Shown here: positions 1 through 12,560 of the stretch, one piece after another
Numbering within the stretch: position 1 is the stretch's first letter
Layout: each line of letters starts with the position of its first letter
Assembly: GCA_973895155.1 (NCBI GenBank)
Contig: OZ316895.1
Location: 9,734,001 to 9,798,000 of the forward strand
Length of the DNA: 64,000 bases
Reading direction: 5' to 3'
Source of the DNA: Marsupella aquatica
Taxonomy: Eukaryota > Marchantiophyta
The notes under the pieces: model-generated
Database searches by the model: none
Told to the model about the DNA's origin: nothing
Seen by the model: the letters and a program-made list of their open reading frames with translations, nothing else
Made by a program: the position numbers and the translations under genes

Positions 1-1245
1 GTGTTTGGCTCAACCCTCCAACAATAATACATATTACGTTTGAGAGTGAAAATGTGACAAGAAATTAAGCAATCATTTTTGGAAATGTGTCATTCTCGAT
101 TTTTAACAAAATTAAAAATATTACATTGGCGAAAGCTATTTCCAAACTCCTTCTAACCAGCCTAGGAACAAGTGAGACTTAAAGTGTAAGGGATGTCATT
201 GTCCATGGAAGTTCTAGGGTTCAGGATTTGGGTCAATATCTTTTCTTTAAAGAGGGCAGCCCGCAAAAGAGGTCAAAGGCTGCTATAGTCATATGTCAAA
301 GAATGGGGTGAAATGAAAAGACGATCACTATTGTAATTAAGTAAAAAAAACCATAAATTGTTAACACAGCCACTTACTGACTCATGAAACTCTGGTTGAG
401 GTCATATAGCAATGCTATGAACTCAAAGTTGTCTCATTATGGTTGTCTCATTTTTGTCCAGTAACTCTGGTTGAGGTCATGAAGCAATGCTATGAACTCA
501 AAGTTGTCTCATTATGGTTGTCTCATTTCGGTCCAGCAAAATACCTAGTGAATTAAGGCAAAGCACATCCCAAATGCCTTTCTGGCAATTTCAGCCTCTA
601 TTTGAGCTGTGGGTAGTTTGATTGAAATTCACTGCTCAACTCATTCAGGATTCCTACACAAGAGCGTCACCCCAATTCGGCCACATTATTACGGACCACT
701 CTAGTAACCTCAAGAAGACTAGCCTGATCACCGGTTCCTTGAACATAAACAGAGATAAGGCAAAAGAAAATCTCGCAAATACATTTTTGTAATTATTCCC
801 ATCTATCTTTCCTCCCATTCCTATTTTCTGGATACACTCCCCTTTGAGGCTTCACTCCATATAGGAGCCCTTAACATTCACTCCAGAGAGTAGCCCTTAA
901 CAGTAGGTTTGAATTGAGCCCTATTAGTAAAATACTAGCCCTGACTACTAGTGCTTTGAACAAGAATAGATCTGAAGACAATAAAATATCACCAAAATAT
1001 ATACCTTATTTACATTTGAATGATAAAGAAATCATCATACATGTAATAGTTTTAATAATCATTGAGAACATACCATACTCTTTTCTATTGCACATTTATC
1101 TTTCTATGCACATATGTTATGGTGGGGGCATAGAACACATTTTTCTAATGCAAATAGAAATCATGACCAAAAGCATATATGATTATCATTCCACATACAT
1201 TATAGTTATCTGTACACTTAGCTTATAATTGACTCTTTATAAGTA
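1..1245. other. Gene-free left flank
   Basis: No supported gene. The ORFs here are short, begin at non-ATG codons or lack family resemblance. The only structure seen is the 75-base tandem duplication described separately. Confidence 0.6.
388..537. repeat. 75-bp tandem duplication
   Basis: Two adjacent copies of a 75-base unit, 388-462 and 463-537, both starting with AACTCTGGTTGAGGTCAT and differing at only a few bases. Neither copy has coding character. A recent local duplication is the simplest reading. Confidence 0.9.
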
Positions 1246-1300
1246 AGACAAGCCCTATGCCCGTGTGTTGCATGGCGCAAGGAGGGCCGGTCCATAGGGA
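1246..1300 (-). repeat. Dispersed repeat end, copy 1
   Basis: The minus strand carries a segment of about 55 bases containing CCGGCCCTCCTTGC and, further on, GCATAGGGCTTGT. The same pair of blocks recurs on the plus strand at 41455-41508 and 58508-58561. Similarity appears to stop outside this block, so it may be the conserved end of a longer non-autonomous mobile element. Confidence 0.6.
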
Positions 1301-1863
1301 GTAGGGCAGGGGCATTTATGGGGCAGCGGGAAGCATAGGGGTGCACATTTACTCCATCAATGGTTAGGAAAAACAACCAATTGAAATCCAACCACTGTGG
1401 ATCTTTATCGCCCAAGAGCTTTTTTGTATTGGGATGAAGGACCAAAAAAAAATGGGATCTGTTATTATAGTTGTAGATAATAATAATATAGACCTGGTAG
1501 GCTAAGGCCTTTGGGATCAAGAAGAACATTAAAACTGTCCCATGGGAGTGTCAAAGTCTATGAACCCGCCCAACAAGGCTTTCATTGCGACACAGGCTCT
1601 CGATTCTCGCCAAGGCTCCCAAAAACCCAAACCCACGAAATCCTTCCTACCGACCTTCTCAAGATTTTCCCCGGCACTCTCTTGTCTTCTGCAATCCAAA
1701 GTACCAAATTCGATACTGCAGCGCAAATCCAGACCTCCCTCCTCGTTGGCATTGCATCTTCGTCAGCATTCGCGGGATAATCAGCAACAGCGGACTGTTG
1801 TTCACTAAGATCGATTACAATCAGTCAATCTATCTGCCTGCGAAGAAATAGCTTGGAATCGAA

Positions 1864-4393
1864 ATGCCCGCGGAGGCCTCAGCTTCGGAGCGGCGGGGCA
1901 TTCCCGCTGCCCCCTTCGTGCATGATGTGCAGAGCTTCCTCACGCAGTCCAACTACGACGCCTCCTCCGCTCTTGCCGCTCTGCAAGATCGGTAACTTTC
2001 TCTTCCTCTCTCCGTGCTCTCTTGCATTGATTCCTGCCTGTGTGATCTTTCTTCCATTCCATTTTGTTCGGTTCAGAGCAATGTAACGAGGTTTCTTTGC
2101 TGTTGTCAATTCACCTGCCGTTCTCAATTCCCCTTGTTGGAGGTTTTCTTTTGGCCCTTAGGGTACGGTGGTGCTCCATGGCATTTCCCTCACTCATTCA
2201 TTGATCTGGGGTCTGAAAAGGAGACGTGCTTGCTCGACTGAGTTTTAGGTCAACACCAGAGTGCTTTTGCAACGCTGCTGATAGATCTCTACTTTGGAAA
2301 ATTAGCAAATGTAGTTTCTGGTCAGGGTAATTTACCCCGTGATGGACCGTGCCCTGTCACTATGTCTTATGCATGTTCTGCAATGCACTTCAGGTGATTG
2401 CATGCCAGCAAAAATGAATGTTCTGATCCAAAGCTGAATTGAATGAAGGATTAGGGTTCAGAAATTCCTTTTGAAAATTGATCTTCAAGTTCCAGTACTC
2501 GAAAATGCTCATCCTTGGTTTATAAATATAATGACCTTTCCTTCCAATTTTTCTTTAGTTAGAACTTGAGTTCTTTGAGTGATTGGATTAGGTTGGTTTC
2601 AGGTAGAGGATGTCTTTAAAATAAGGCGAGCTCGATTTAAGGGAGAGTTCGCGGTCCTCTTTGATTTTAGTGATCTGAGTTTTTCGCAGCTCAGGAGGTC
2701 CTTATTCTATATTAATGAAGTAGTGTGTAGTGTTTTGTCGACAGACTTCAGCAGTACAAACTTGCCGAGATGAAGCTTCTTGCTCAACGAAGAGATTTAC
2801 AGGTATGGTGGTACAGCTCCCCGGTTCCTTTTTATGAAGGAGTTACTTACACTCTGCGTGCTCTTTCTCAATCTCTTTCAATTTCTTTTGTAGGTTTAGG
2901 TTGCCTCTGTTGCCATGACCATCACACGAGCCTTGTTAAAGCGACTGGAATCTAAGACCAAATTTTGAATCAATAGTCTTTGAAATACTCTCTCTTGAGG
3001 GTTGTGGAAGAGTTAGAAGGTTTTTGTCTTTCCAGCCTATGTGAAATTAAGTTCTACCCGGAGTTTAAATAAAGTCAATTCACTTCACCCTAATTTTTAA
3101 ATAGCTTTTGTGAGAGAAATGCCCGTAAGAAATATGCTGTATTGATCGATCCTAATGTGATTTGTCTTTCGGGGGACAGGCTAAGATTCCAGACATAAAG
3201 AAGTGCGTGGAGGTCGTTGGAACTCTTATCGCAAAGAAGGGTACAGGCGAGGTCTGCCCCCCTCTCAACTGCCCACAATATCCAAATTACGAAGTTTCAT
3301 AAAGAGAGTGTATTATAGATGGAGTCCATTTGTCTCTGCCAATGTGTCGTATTTATGATCCACAATTGAGCTACGGAAGTAAGAATAGGCCTCCCTCAAG
3401 TCGAAAGGCGAATTACAGAAAGTCGAGGTTTCACTCGTTAACAACGAAGTCTCAGGAGATTTGGCAAGTCAGCCTCCTAGTGTTAGACAACTTGGTTGGC
3501 GAAAGGCAAATTTTCACTTGTGTGTTCGGACTTACTTGCTATTTGGTGTGTTATCCTCCTTTCCTTAGAGAAGCTTTAGCTATGCCAAGTAAGGAACACT
3601 TCGATCCCATTGTCCCCTGTTCCATGCTAAGAGAGGGATGATATCCAAATTTCCAATTTCAAAATATGAAGGTGATTACTGTGATACGGACATAATTCGT
3701 GCCTTTTTGATGATGCAGGTGATGAAGGCTGACTTTGAGCTGGCAGAAGGCATCTATTCAAGAGCACTCATAGAGGAGACTGATTCTGTATGCTTGTGGT
3801 TGGGTGCAAATGTTATGCTTGAGTATTCAACTGAAGAGGTACGGTTGGGAGCCTTGCTGGACTGAAATGTTGGTCGATTCTGAAAGGAAATAACGAAATC
3901 CGGTTCTATAATATGTCATTGTGGCGGTGACCGTGAGGGCACAGGAAGCAGTGCAAGTACGTAATGACGTTTGTGTTCCGGATGTTGATATATTCAAATG
4001 GACGGAATTTTTCAACTATTTCTAGGATCCTAGTCAATGCCATCAAGGGCCGGTAATTACGACTTTTCAAGTGACTTTAAGTTCTTCGTTGCAGGCTATG
4101 AGTTTGCTTCAGAAGAACTTGGAAAATGCCAAGGGTAGTCTGCAGGCTGTCATTGATGATCTGCAATTTCTCCGGGATCAAGTCACTATCACCGAGGTAA
4201 GGGCTGATGTAGGAATCATTGTTTAGGATATTTTTTGAAACAAGTACAGTAGGGTGGACCTCGGAAACCTCGTTTTATGCAAGAAGCCTGACGACCATTT
4301 TTATGTTCACAGGTTACAGTAGCACGAGTATATAACTGGGATGTGCACCAACGGCGGAAACTTAAGAACCAGCCAAAGGAGGAGTCGTCCTAA
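1864..4393 (+). CDS. PFD3: Prefoldin subunit 3 (VBP1-like), six exons
   Basis: Alpha-class subunit of the hexameric prefoldin chaperone, which in the cytosol delivers unfolded actin and tubulin to the CCT chaperonin (family knowledge). Exons inferred from reading frame and GT-AG sites: 1864-1991, 2745-2802, 3180-3251, 3719-3838, 4095-4196 and 4313-4393, giving 186 residues, normal for the family. All junction phases fit. Diagnostic stretches are [11 protein letters not shown] (exon 3), [15 protein letters not shown] (exon 4), [14 protein letters not shown] (exon 5) and [14 protein letters not shown] (exon 6). The N- and C-terminal helices form the expected coiled coil. The start is the first ATG in frame (residues [11 protein letters not shown]) and the stop is TAA at 4391-4393. 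Introns are 177 to 753 bases. The gene looks intact and expressed-type; no regulatory site was recognised upstream. Confidence 0.95.
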
Positions 4394-7300
4394 GGCTTAT
4401 TGGCCTTCTTCTTCTTCCTCCAATAGTTACAAAGCTTTCAAATTCTCAGAAATATACTTGAACCAAGATGTCAGCAAAGAAGGCAGTCATTTTCCGTTTA
4501 CGTTCACAAAGAGAGGATCGAGAGTTTAGATTATCTCCAATGTTGCAAGCTCTCAATTGATGGAGTCTAGATGTAGATGATGCTACAGTGGGTAGGACTG
4601 GAAATACTATGCGGGGAGATGCAAAGGAATGGCTCGGTTGAGTGCTTTCCCTTGATTATGGTCCGTTATCAGGTGGGTCACACATTTCTTTAACGAAGGT
4701 TTTTTTGGCTGGTATTCATGGAACTGGATTTTCGGAAGGCTCATTCAAGTAGATGCTCTTTGCCAATATTGCTATTCAAGCTCGTAATTAGTGGTGCTAG
4801 CTAGGAAGCACCAGTAGATATGGAGTAAGTTTGCCAGCAATTTATAGCTCGCTGGCTTCCTATTATCAAAGATGTGGTACCGTGCACTTGAAAGGGCAAG
4901 GATCAAGAGAGTTATGTATCCTCATATTTTCACAATGTATATTAGTCACATTGCCCGTTGATTGACCTTTGTATTTTGTATGTGTCACTGGCCACATCGC
5001 GTATGAAGTACAGTACTTAATATTCTGTGAACATCGATGTATTTAGATTGTAAGGGTGTCTTCTACAAGCCCATTGAACCAGCACTTTGAGTGAGTGCCC
5101 TTGTCTTTTCCTCCGGGATCCCATGAAATGGTACAAAATGTAAAAGAGTTCTGGGAAAGACGAGTGATAGTCTAGACGTAACGAAGTTACCTTTTTACTC
5201 TGACAGTGAGATATGGATCCCTACTAAGGTAATGAATACTTCTTACCACTGGAACGATCATGCATGAAGTTAAAACTTAATACTTCTACCTTTCAAGGTA
5301 TAGGACAATGCTGTAGTAACGTTTTTAGCCATAATTTTGTAGCCTTTTTGGTCTGAGATGTTTTAAGTTGTTACCCAGCTTGACGACCCACTTGAATAAA
5401 TTTGAAGAAAAATGAATGACCCATCAAACCAAACAGACAAAAGAGATTGAAGGAAAACAGAAAAAGATTGAGCTAGGATCTGGGAATGAAAGAAAAAAGA
5501 AAACTGGTGGAATGTAATGGTGGGCAAGGAGAGGGAAAGAAATTTGGGGTGGAAGTTTCTATTCTGTTGAGACTTTGTTGAGCTTTGTACACTCATAACT
5601 TCACACTTTTGTTGAGCATTAATTTGGAGTTAGCCACTAATCATCGAAATTTGGTATTTTCATTAGACTAAACGGATCATGTCTAGTGAGAATGAGACGC
5701 CCTGAGGTTTTTTTGCGTGAGTTGCATGAAAAATTTAACAAGCAAGACAAGCAATACAATATACAAAGGCAGAAATCATCAATTTAATTTTCGTGTGCAC
5801 ATAAGGTTTTGAAAGGGGTGTTATTTTACTCTTGTGGGCGCTTTATTAGTATTGTCAAAGCATCATCCCACCTTGAGTATGAAGAAAAGTGGAGACTTTT
5901 TTTGCATTTGGCTAAAATGTCCGCTTCTGACCATTGAATCACCTTTGCAATTATAATATTTTAAGCAATCCAAAACAAGGTGGTTTTCTACATCCACTGC
6001 TAAAATAAATAACTATTGAAATTTTACACCTGCCTAGAGTGCCTAGTAAACATCAAAATATTTTTGTGATGCAAATTTAAGAATGCCATGAGCATTTTGA
6101 TGTAAGCACTGACTTTGCAATGCATGCATTGTTTTTAAGACTAAAAAGTAACAAAACCAAGAGAGTATGTATTAGCTTCCTTACAAGCATTATACCATAC
6201 TTAAATAGGGGGTGGACTCACTTATTAAGGCTTGTTGCACGTACAGAATTAATCTTTACAATAAAAGTTATGGATTGCTAGTTTGGTAGTCCATAGCTTT
6301 TTCTGTCCCAAACCTTAACTTGGGCCCAACTCGCATGTGGCAGCCTTGAAGAAAGCAGCACCCAGTGCTCGTGAAATACTCAGCGAAAAGCACCTCTGGA
6401 ATGGCAACAGGATCTCCTGCCCTGCAACATCTGCTTTTGTTTACTATGAGATGAAAGGTCTGGAAAGTGTCTGGCCCTTGCCGTTGGGATTCCACCAATA
6501 TTGCCATCAGGCCCGGCACAAACGGGGGTTCAGGCATGTCATTTTCACTCACTCAAATGCTGGTATGTATGAAGTTCTGGGCTGGTTTCTTCAGGGCCTT
6601 GTACATGTGAGATGGGCCCTTGGATAATTAAGTCCATCAATTAAGGCTCTGCAGTTTGTGGATAGATAGGGTTAGATGATGATTTTTTCTTAGTTGGCTT
6701 TTGCTGGCCTCCCCTTAGTTGAGGCTTTTGCTTGTGGGACCATGTCTGCCCTTGGGCACCTCTTGTTCTTTTGCAGTGTGATATCAAAAGTTATAATAAT
6801 GCCAAAATATGGAGTGGTCATCATTCAAATTTAACGTGCTATTTTGAGTGAGAAAAATGAAAACCTGAAAAAGTGGAAGGAATAAGCCAAAAGTGAATTA
6901 TGTTTGGTGTGGACGGTTCACCAAGGCAAGAAGAAAAAGCAAAAACCAATCATGACCCTTTATAAAAATATTGTTTTTTTACACCATCAGATCTACCCAA
7001 GCTGCCCTTTAGCTTGCCATAACATTTAAATTATTAAATTTAAACAATTATAAAAAACCTTTGAAATTTTTGTAAAACTATTGAATATAAATAAAATATG
7101 GAAAATATTTATTTCTCTAAGCATTTAAAACAAAAAATAAAATTGCCCTGTCATTTGGTTGTTTTGGACTTTATGATGCGGTGGTCGTTATCTCGAGGCT
7201 CAAATTTCTATGTGCAACGCACAGGTTATTGAACAAGACCATAACAATTACATGGTCAAGATCACACATAGCATGTCTCAATAATTACATCACTAAGTTT
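4394..7300. other. Intergenic, no gene seen
   Basis: About 2.9 kb between prefoldin 3 and the minisatellite at 7.3 kb. It becomes very AT-rich towards 6.9-7.2 kb. Open frames at 5.4 and 6.3 kb are short and have no recognisable domain. The first few hundred bases probably hold the 3' UTR of prefoldin 3. Confidence 0.5.
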
Positions 7301-7316
7301 ATATGTTTTTGACTCG

Positions 7317-7740
7317 CTTTGACATCTTTTCTCACCTTGACATTTTAATCTAAAATTTACATATTTTAACATCTTTATTTCTATCATCACATTTTCTTCT
7401 TCTCACCCTAACATATTTGCTCTCCTGAACATCTTTTTCTCTCCTCTCTATTTTTTTCACCTGGCTTGGCATGTCTTCCTCATCTTGACATTTTTTTTCA
7501 CCATGACATTTTTTCTCACGATGACATATTTCCTTCACCTTAGACATTTTTTCTCTCCTTGACATCTGTTACTCATCTTGACAATCATCTTCTTTTCACC
7601 TTGTAGTCTTTTCTCTTTTGATACTTTTTTTTCTCATTTTGATATCTTTTTGTCAGCTAAATATATTTTTCTCTCATTGACATCATTTTTCATCTGACAT
7701 CATTTTTCATCTGAATATTTTTTTTTCATCTCCACATCTT
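7317..7740. repeat. Degenerate pyrimidine-rich minisatellite
   Basis: A run of poorly conserved units of about 16 to 19 bases around the phrase TTTTTCTCACCTTGACAT, repeated some twenty times with many substitutions and length changes. The low-complexity lysine/glutamate-rich minus-strand ORF across it is a by-product of the repeat. Confidence 0.8.
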
Positions 7741-8626
7741 TTGTGCAAAGGAGACATAGGGCTAGTATATAATATATTCTATCAGATTTTGAGTTTTGAG
7801 ACCCTCTATGAGAGAGCCGAGTATGATATGATGTGGAATGATACGAAGATGCTAATGCGAGTGACGAGAGATAGGTGAGCTTCCAGTGCACCTGCACCAG
7901 CATCATTCTCATTGGCGGGGTCTATGCTGAAATGTATTGTCAAGACGCCAAGTGTGTAAAGGGACCTGTCAGCGGAGGCCATGATGTCACCCTCTTGCTG
8001 CCGTCATTCAGGCTGCTCGAAATCTCGATTGCTGTTTCCTCAAAATCGCCATCCATTCGTTCGTTCTCTACAGTGCTCCAAGTCAAACGAGGTCTACTCT
8101 AAAATCACCACCTCCATTCCATCTGCCCATCTGTCCATCTGCCCACCTCTCTCCAGGAAACGAGTGATCGGTGACAGTGGTGGGCTCACATTCTCTGAAA
8201 TCCAGGAAGCTCGAATAAAAGCATCGATCGTGCTGCGCTTCTGTGAACAACAGAGTACTTAAGTCCAGGAAATCTGTCAACGTTCAGAAGGACTCTGGGC
8301 TGTCAAATTCTGCAGATCTCTCGTTGTTCATTTCATTCTCGAAGGAACGCGTAACCTGCGGTGAGAAACTTGTTGAGATCGATTCAGTTCGGTGCTTGAT
8401 GCTGTGTGCCGTCTTCAATTCTGTGGCTTACCTCTTCTCGTGTCTTTAGATTGTGTTAGATGGACAGATGGAGTGGTTGCTTCCGTCCCTGAATTGATGA
8501 AACTGTTGTGTTCTCTTTGGTAGGGCTTTATTCTCGAAGGGGTGAGAGTGTTGTGAGCATTGAGAGGTGGGACCTTAACGAGAGAGGGGGAAGGAACGAA
8601 GGAATTCGAAGGAAGGTGCAGTCACC

Positions 8627-10099
8627 ATGCCAGGAGAAGGAGGATTGTCGAGGATTGGGCTGGCAGGGCTGGCTGTTATGGGACAGAACTTGGCCCTCAA
8701 CATTGCAGAGAAGGGGTTCCTGATCTCGGTGTACAACAGGTCCAGCAACAAGGTGGATGAGACCGTGGAGAGGGCCAAGGTGGAAGGCAATTTACCTCTG
8801 AAGGGATTCCATGATCCCAAGGACTTCGTGCTGTCCATCCAGAAGCCCCGATCGATCATCATTCTCGTGAAAGCGGGAGCTCCTGTGGATCAGACCATCG
8901 CCACGCTGTCCAAGTTTTTGGAACCCGGCGACCTAATCATCGATGGAGGGAACGAGTGGTACGAGAACACGGAGAGGCGAATGGAGCAGGCGAAGGAGAA
9001 GGGGTTGTATTACATGGGGATGGGAGTCTCAGGTGGAGAAGAGGGAGCTCGCAACGGGCCGTCGATGATGCCTGGAGGAACGAAGGAGGCTTACTCTTAC
9101 ATTGAAGAGGTGGTCACAAAGGTGGCGGCCCAGGTGGACGGGCCTTGCGTCACATACATCGGTCCGGGCGGAGCAGGGAATTTTGTCAAAATGGTGCATA
9201 ACGGAATCGAATATGGTGACATGCAGCTCATTTCTGAAGCCTACGATGTACTGAAATCGGCCGGTGGACTCACCAACGCCGAGCTGCACAGCACCTTCAC
9301 TGAGTGGAACAAGGGGGAGCTGGAGAGCTTCCTGATCGAGATCAGTGCGGACATATTCGGCGTGAAGGACGACAAGGGTCAGGGCGAGCTCTTGGACAAG
9401 ATTCTGGACAAGACTGGATCGAAGGGCACTGGTAAGTGGACCGTGCAGCAAGCTGCTGAGCTCTCTGTCGCTGTGCCTACCATTGCTGCTTCCTTGGATT
9501 CCCGTTTCCTGAGCAATCTCAAGGATGAGCGCGTCAAGTCTGCAAAGGCCTTCGAAGAGCACGGCGTGGGCGACATCTTGGCTGAGAAGAACTTGGACAA
9601 GAAGCAGCTAGTGGATGATGTTCGGAAGGCTCTGTACGCGTCTAAAATCACCAGTTACACGCAGGGAATGAACCTTATCCGCGCGAAGAGCATTAAGAAG
9701 GGCTGGAATTTGAATTTGGGAGATCTGGCCAGAATTTGGAAGGGTGGTTGCATTATTCGTGCCAAGTTTTTGGATCGAATCAAAAGTGCTTATGACCGCA
9801 ATCCCAACCTCGCCAGTCTGCTCATGGATCCGGAATTCGCGAAAGAGCTGGTCGAGCGACAGGGTGCCTGGAGGCGTGTGGTGACACTGGCCATCGGTGT
9901 GGGAATTAGCACTCCGGGTATGAGTGCCAGTTTGGCCTATTTCGACACCTATCGTAGGTCTCGCCTCCCAGCTAATTTGTTGCAGGCTCAGAGAGATTAC
10001 TTTGGTGCTCACACCTACGAGCGTGTCGATGAGCCGGGCTCCTTCCATACCGAGTGGTACAAAATCTCACAACAAAACAAGGCAGCACCCAAAATCTAG
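8627..10099 (+). CDS. PGD: 6-phosphogluconate dehydrogenase, decarboxylating
   Basis: Oxidative pentose phosphate pathway enzyme: 6-phosphogluconate + NADP+ gives ribulose 5-phosphate, CO2 and NADPH. The frame is complete at 490 residues without an intron in the coding region, as usual for plant 6PGDH genes. Visible landmarks: N-terminal Rossmann motif GLAVMGQNLALNIA (about residues 12-25), VKAGAPVD, the IIDGGNEWY segment, substrate-binding VSGGEEGARNGPSMMPGG, the catalytic Lys/Glu region GGAGNFVKMVHNGIEYGD (about 185-202) and the C-terminal-domain signature DKTGSKGTGKWT (about 260-271). There is no N-terminal extension, so the cytosolic form is likely. The C-terminus ends APKI, close to but not a standard peroxisomal SKI/SKL signal. 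A 5' UTR intron at about 8361-8523 (GTGAGAAAC to GGTAG) is plausible. GC-rich codon use contrasts with the AT-rich surroundings. Confidence 0.97.
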   Translation: MPGEGGLSRIGLAGLAVMGQNLALNIAEKGFLISVYNRSSNKVDETVERAKVEGNLPLKGFHDPKDFVLSIQKPRSIIILVKAGAPVDQTIATLSKFLEPGDLIIDGGNEWYENTERRMEQAKEKGLYYMGMGVSGGEEGARNGPSMMPGGTKEAYSYIEEVVTKVAAQVDGPCVTYIGPGGAGNFVKMVHNGIEYGDMQLISEAYDVLKSAGGLTNAELHSTFTEWNKGELESFLIEISADIFGVKDDKGQGELLDKILDKTGSKGTGKWTVQQAAELSVAVPTIAASLDSRFLSNLKDERVKSAKAFEEHGVGDILAEKNLDKKQLVDDVRKALYASKITSYTQGMNLIRAKSIKKGWNLNLGDLARIWKGGCIIRAKFLDRIKSAYDRNPNLASLLMDPEFAKELVERQGAWRRVVTLAIGVGISTPGMSASLAYFDTYRRSRLPANLLQAQRDYFGAHTYERVDEPGSFHTEWYKISQQNKAAPKI

Positions 10100-10224
10100 A
10101 CCGATACATAGTCTGTAAGTGTACATGAGCTGCAGGTGGAGATTGTGACCCGCTCTGGTGATTTCTTAGAAATTCCGAATTTACAATCTTGGTTGTGCAC
10201 GCCTGGCCAATAAAATTTGAAGTC

Positions 10225-10600
10225 CAAGTCACGTGTGACACTAAATTCCATGAAGTAAGTTGTTCCTCATGTTGCACAACAGAATTGACAGGAATTGACA
10301 GGTTTGAAGCGCCCAGCCTGAGCAGGCTGGTGCAGGTGTGACTCCACACATGAAGTACTCATTTGGGACTGCATTGAAGTAGTGTCATTCACTGTATTCA
10401 TTTTTCTAGCCTTGAAACCGAAAGACGATCCACTCATCACTAGAGAATCATCTTGACATGTGACACTAAATCCCATCGAGTTGTCCTTCGTGTTGCCCAA
10501 CAGAATTGCCTGAACGATGCCTGAACAGATGCAGTTTGGACTCTCTACATAAAGTATTCCACTTGAATCGGTAGTGTCATTCACAGCATTCAGGTCTGTT
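10225..10600. repeat. Diverged tandem duplication behind 6PGDH
   Basis: Two diverged copies, about 10225-10410 and 10450-10600. They share TGTGACACTAAAT, TTGC[AC]CAACAGAATTG and TAGTGTCATTCAC in the same order. Copy 1 starts just past the 6PGDH stop, probably in its 3' UTR, so the duplication may have copied part of the transcript end. Confidence 0.75.
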
Positions 10601-11655
10601 CACGAAGCTTGAAGGTTAGTCTTCTATGGACACTAACTGTGCCTAGAAAATTCCGCTTTATTGACTGAACGCAAAGAAGTGAAAGTATGTGTGGTGGGAT
10701 CCCAAATCTCCTTACCCAATCCCACGGTAGGGTAGTCAACTAAGACCATATTACAGGACGGAAGACAGGTTTGTTCAGTCTTTTGAAACAGAGACTTGTT
10801 TCGTCACAGACCTGTTATTACAATAAATTGAAATAGCATATAGAACTGGTACCTCACAATGGGAAGACAAAACCCAAGTGGACACCATTGAATCGTTTTA
10901 CATGACTCTGCCCAAACTCTTGAATGGTCTCTGGAAAGATTGATGCTGAAAGCTGTGCTTCTGGAGATGGATTAACTTTCATGTCTACCTGCTGAAAACG
11001 ATCACCATCAGGTTGTCTACTCTGTACAAGAGAGAAAATCTCGTGCCAAATTGTAATGGAGGCACAAAAGCAATTGAGTCACGAGCTGGTGAGCAAGATG
11101 ACGGCATCCAAACATGATGAAGGTTCTCCATCTCAGTGTCTGACATGGACTCAGGAAGAAGAGGCAAAGCTCTATAAGAAGTACAATGTTATAGCTTGAG
11201 CACTCGGGACTGGATTAGTATGCAAAGCAACATTTGAACCTTGAATTAAGAAAGAGAGAGTAAATCACGAATTGAGAGAGGTGATGTTCAATTAGCATTT
11301 GCCCCAATTCGTTAGTCCCTTGGGTCATTTCATGTAAGGAAGGTGGGGAATGTTTGTCCAGTTAGTCCCTGGGGTCAGTCCATTTATTTGATCAAAGGGA
11401 GTGAGTGGTAGGACTGACTTAGTGCAGACAACACTAACTCCAATTCAATGTTTTTTTGGGTCCACTCACAAAATAGTGTTAGTCAGACTATTTTTGTACT
11501 AACTATATTTTTGTACTAACTATACTTTTCTTCTTCTTCTTTTAACAAAGGGAAGCTTTATAGCAGGCAGGTGCACAAGCCACTCACGCCTGAGGGAACA
11601 CGCAAAGAAAGATTGACTCTTCCCTGGAATGTCATTTATGGCATTTTTACAGTCC
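10601..11655. other. Intergenic, no gene seen
   Basis: About 1 kb of AT-leaning sequence with no credible ORF and no recognised element. Confidence 0.5.
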
Positions 11656-11659
11656 GTTG

Positions 11660-11835
11660 CTCAAGTCACAAAAGCATGTCTAATCCCCACTTTTGGGTGG
11701 GTATTGGTGTAAAAGCATGTCTAATCCCCACTTTTGGGTGGGTATTGGTGTAAGAAGCTATGGGCAGCAGCAGATTTTGAGCCCACTACCTCCACTTCCC
11801 AACTCAGCTTGACTACCGTTACGCCCTCCGCCTGC
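11660..11835 (-). mobile_element. tRNA-derived SINE-like element with 41-bp tail duplication
   Basis: On the minus strand a polymerase III-like head is visible: an A-box-like region at 11821-11803 (TAACGGTAGTCAAGCTGAG) and a B-box-like region at 11784-11772 (GGGCTCAAAATCT). The 3' part holds CCCACCCAAAAGTGGGGA in two exact 41-base tandem copies, 11670-11710 and 11711-11751. The same tail block occurs in the element at 56930-57060, which supports a shared SINE family. Ends and target-site duplication were not fixed. Confidence 0.6.
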
Positions 11836-12174
11836 TGCTGTAAAATAAGGATCCATTTATGGTATTTATTTTAATAATAAATGTCCAGTCTGGGCAGTGG
11901 GTACGGAGAGTCGTTAATGACTTTTGAGGGACCCGGAGCCCTGAATAAAGAAGGAGGCTCACCCTAAAGGAAGGAACCCGCATCCCCAAAAGACAAACAA
12001 AAGGGCCAGCCATCAATCAGGCCAGCTAGTCAAATGGACTCACTGATGCGTATTACCGCAGCAGTCCAATTGGGTTCACAAGAGTCAAACAAAGTAGATT
12101 AGGGGTCTTGGTGTTGAGCAGTGTTGTAATTTCTTGGCATCTGTTCTAAACCTTACTGCAACTATAGAAAAGAT

Positions 12175-12390
12175 GCTCTGTGTGCTCAAAGTTGAGATTG
12201 CAGCATTCACCCAGACCTGAGCTAACTCCCTAGTGAGACTAGCTCTTCCATTAGTAACGAAGCCATGGTGAAGAAGGTGCCAGATAAAGAAGCGAACCTT
12301 AGGCAGTGTCCAGCCTCCCCTAATCTTCTGCCATTGTGTCTCCAGTCAATCATTGTTCCAGGTTGGCCCCATCTCCTGTTCAATTTCGAA
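12175..12390 (-). pseudogene. LINE reverse-transcriptase zinc-binding (zf-RVT) fragment
   Basis: The minus strand encodes a fragment resembling the zf-RVT domain behind plant non-LTR reverse transcriptases: WQKIRGGWTLPKVRFFIW followed by HLLHHGFVTNGRASL, which matches the usual 'W..lW....PKVk.F.Wr.l..gl.T...L' pattern of that family. An in-frame TGA lies just upstream (NND*LETQ) and no reverse transcriptase core was found nearby, so this is a dead 3' remnant. Other frames over the same bases give an unrelated longer ORF that I do not consider real. Confidence 0.65.
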
Positions 12391-12560
12391 GTGTGGTACA
12401 CTAGTGCTTCTAGGGCTGGATGATCATCTTGATGCAGGTACTGCTTCTTCAAAAGGTGTGAAGAAGCAGAAAGATGGAGTAGTGGAAGAAAGCCAAGGTG
12501 ATGATGGCCTTGCTTAGGCAAGTTATCTCTGACACCGAGTTGTATCACACTTCAGCCTTA

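Noticed and set aside
1511-1851. Small overlapping plus-strand ORFs just upstream of prefoldin 3
   Set aside because: Three frames are open at once with no recognisable sequence; most likely 5' UTR or promoter.
7350-7565. Lys/Glu-rich 71-codon minus-strand ORF
   Set aside because: It is the translation of a pyrimidine-rich minisatellite.
9029-10048. Minus-strand ORFs of 146-177 codons over 6PGDH
   Set aside because: Shadows of the GC-rich 6PGDH coding frame, with no domain of their own.
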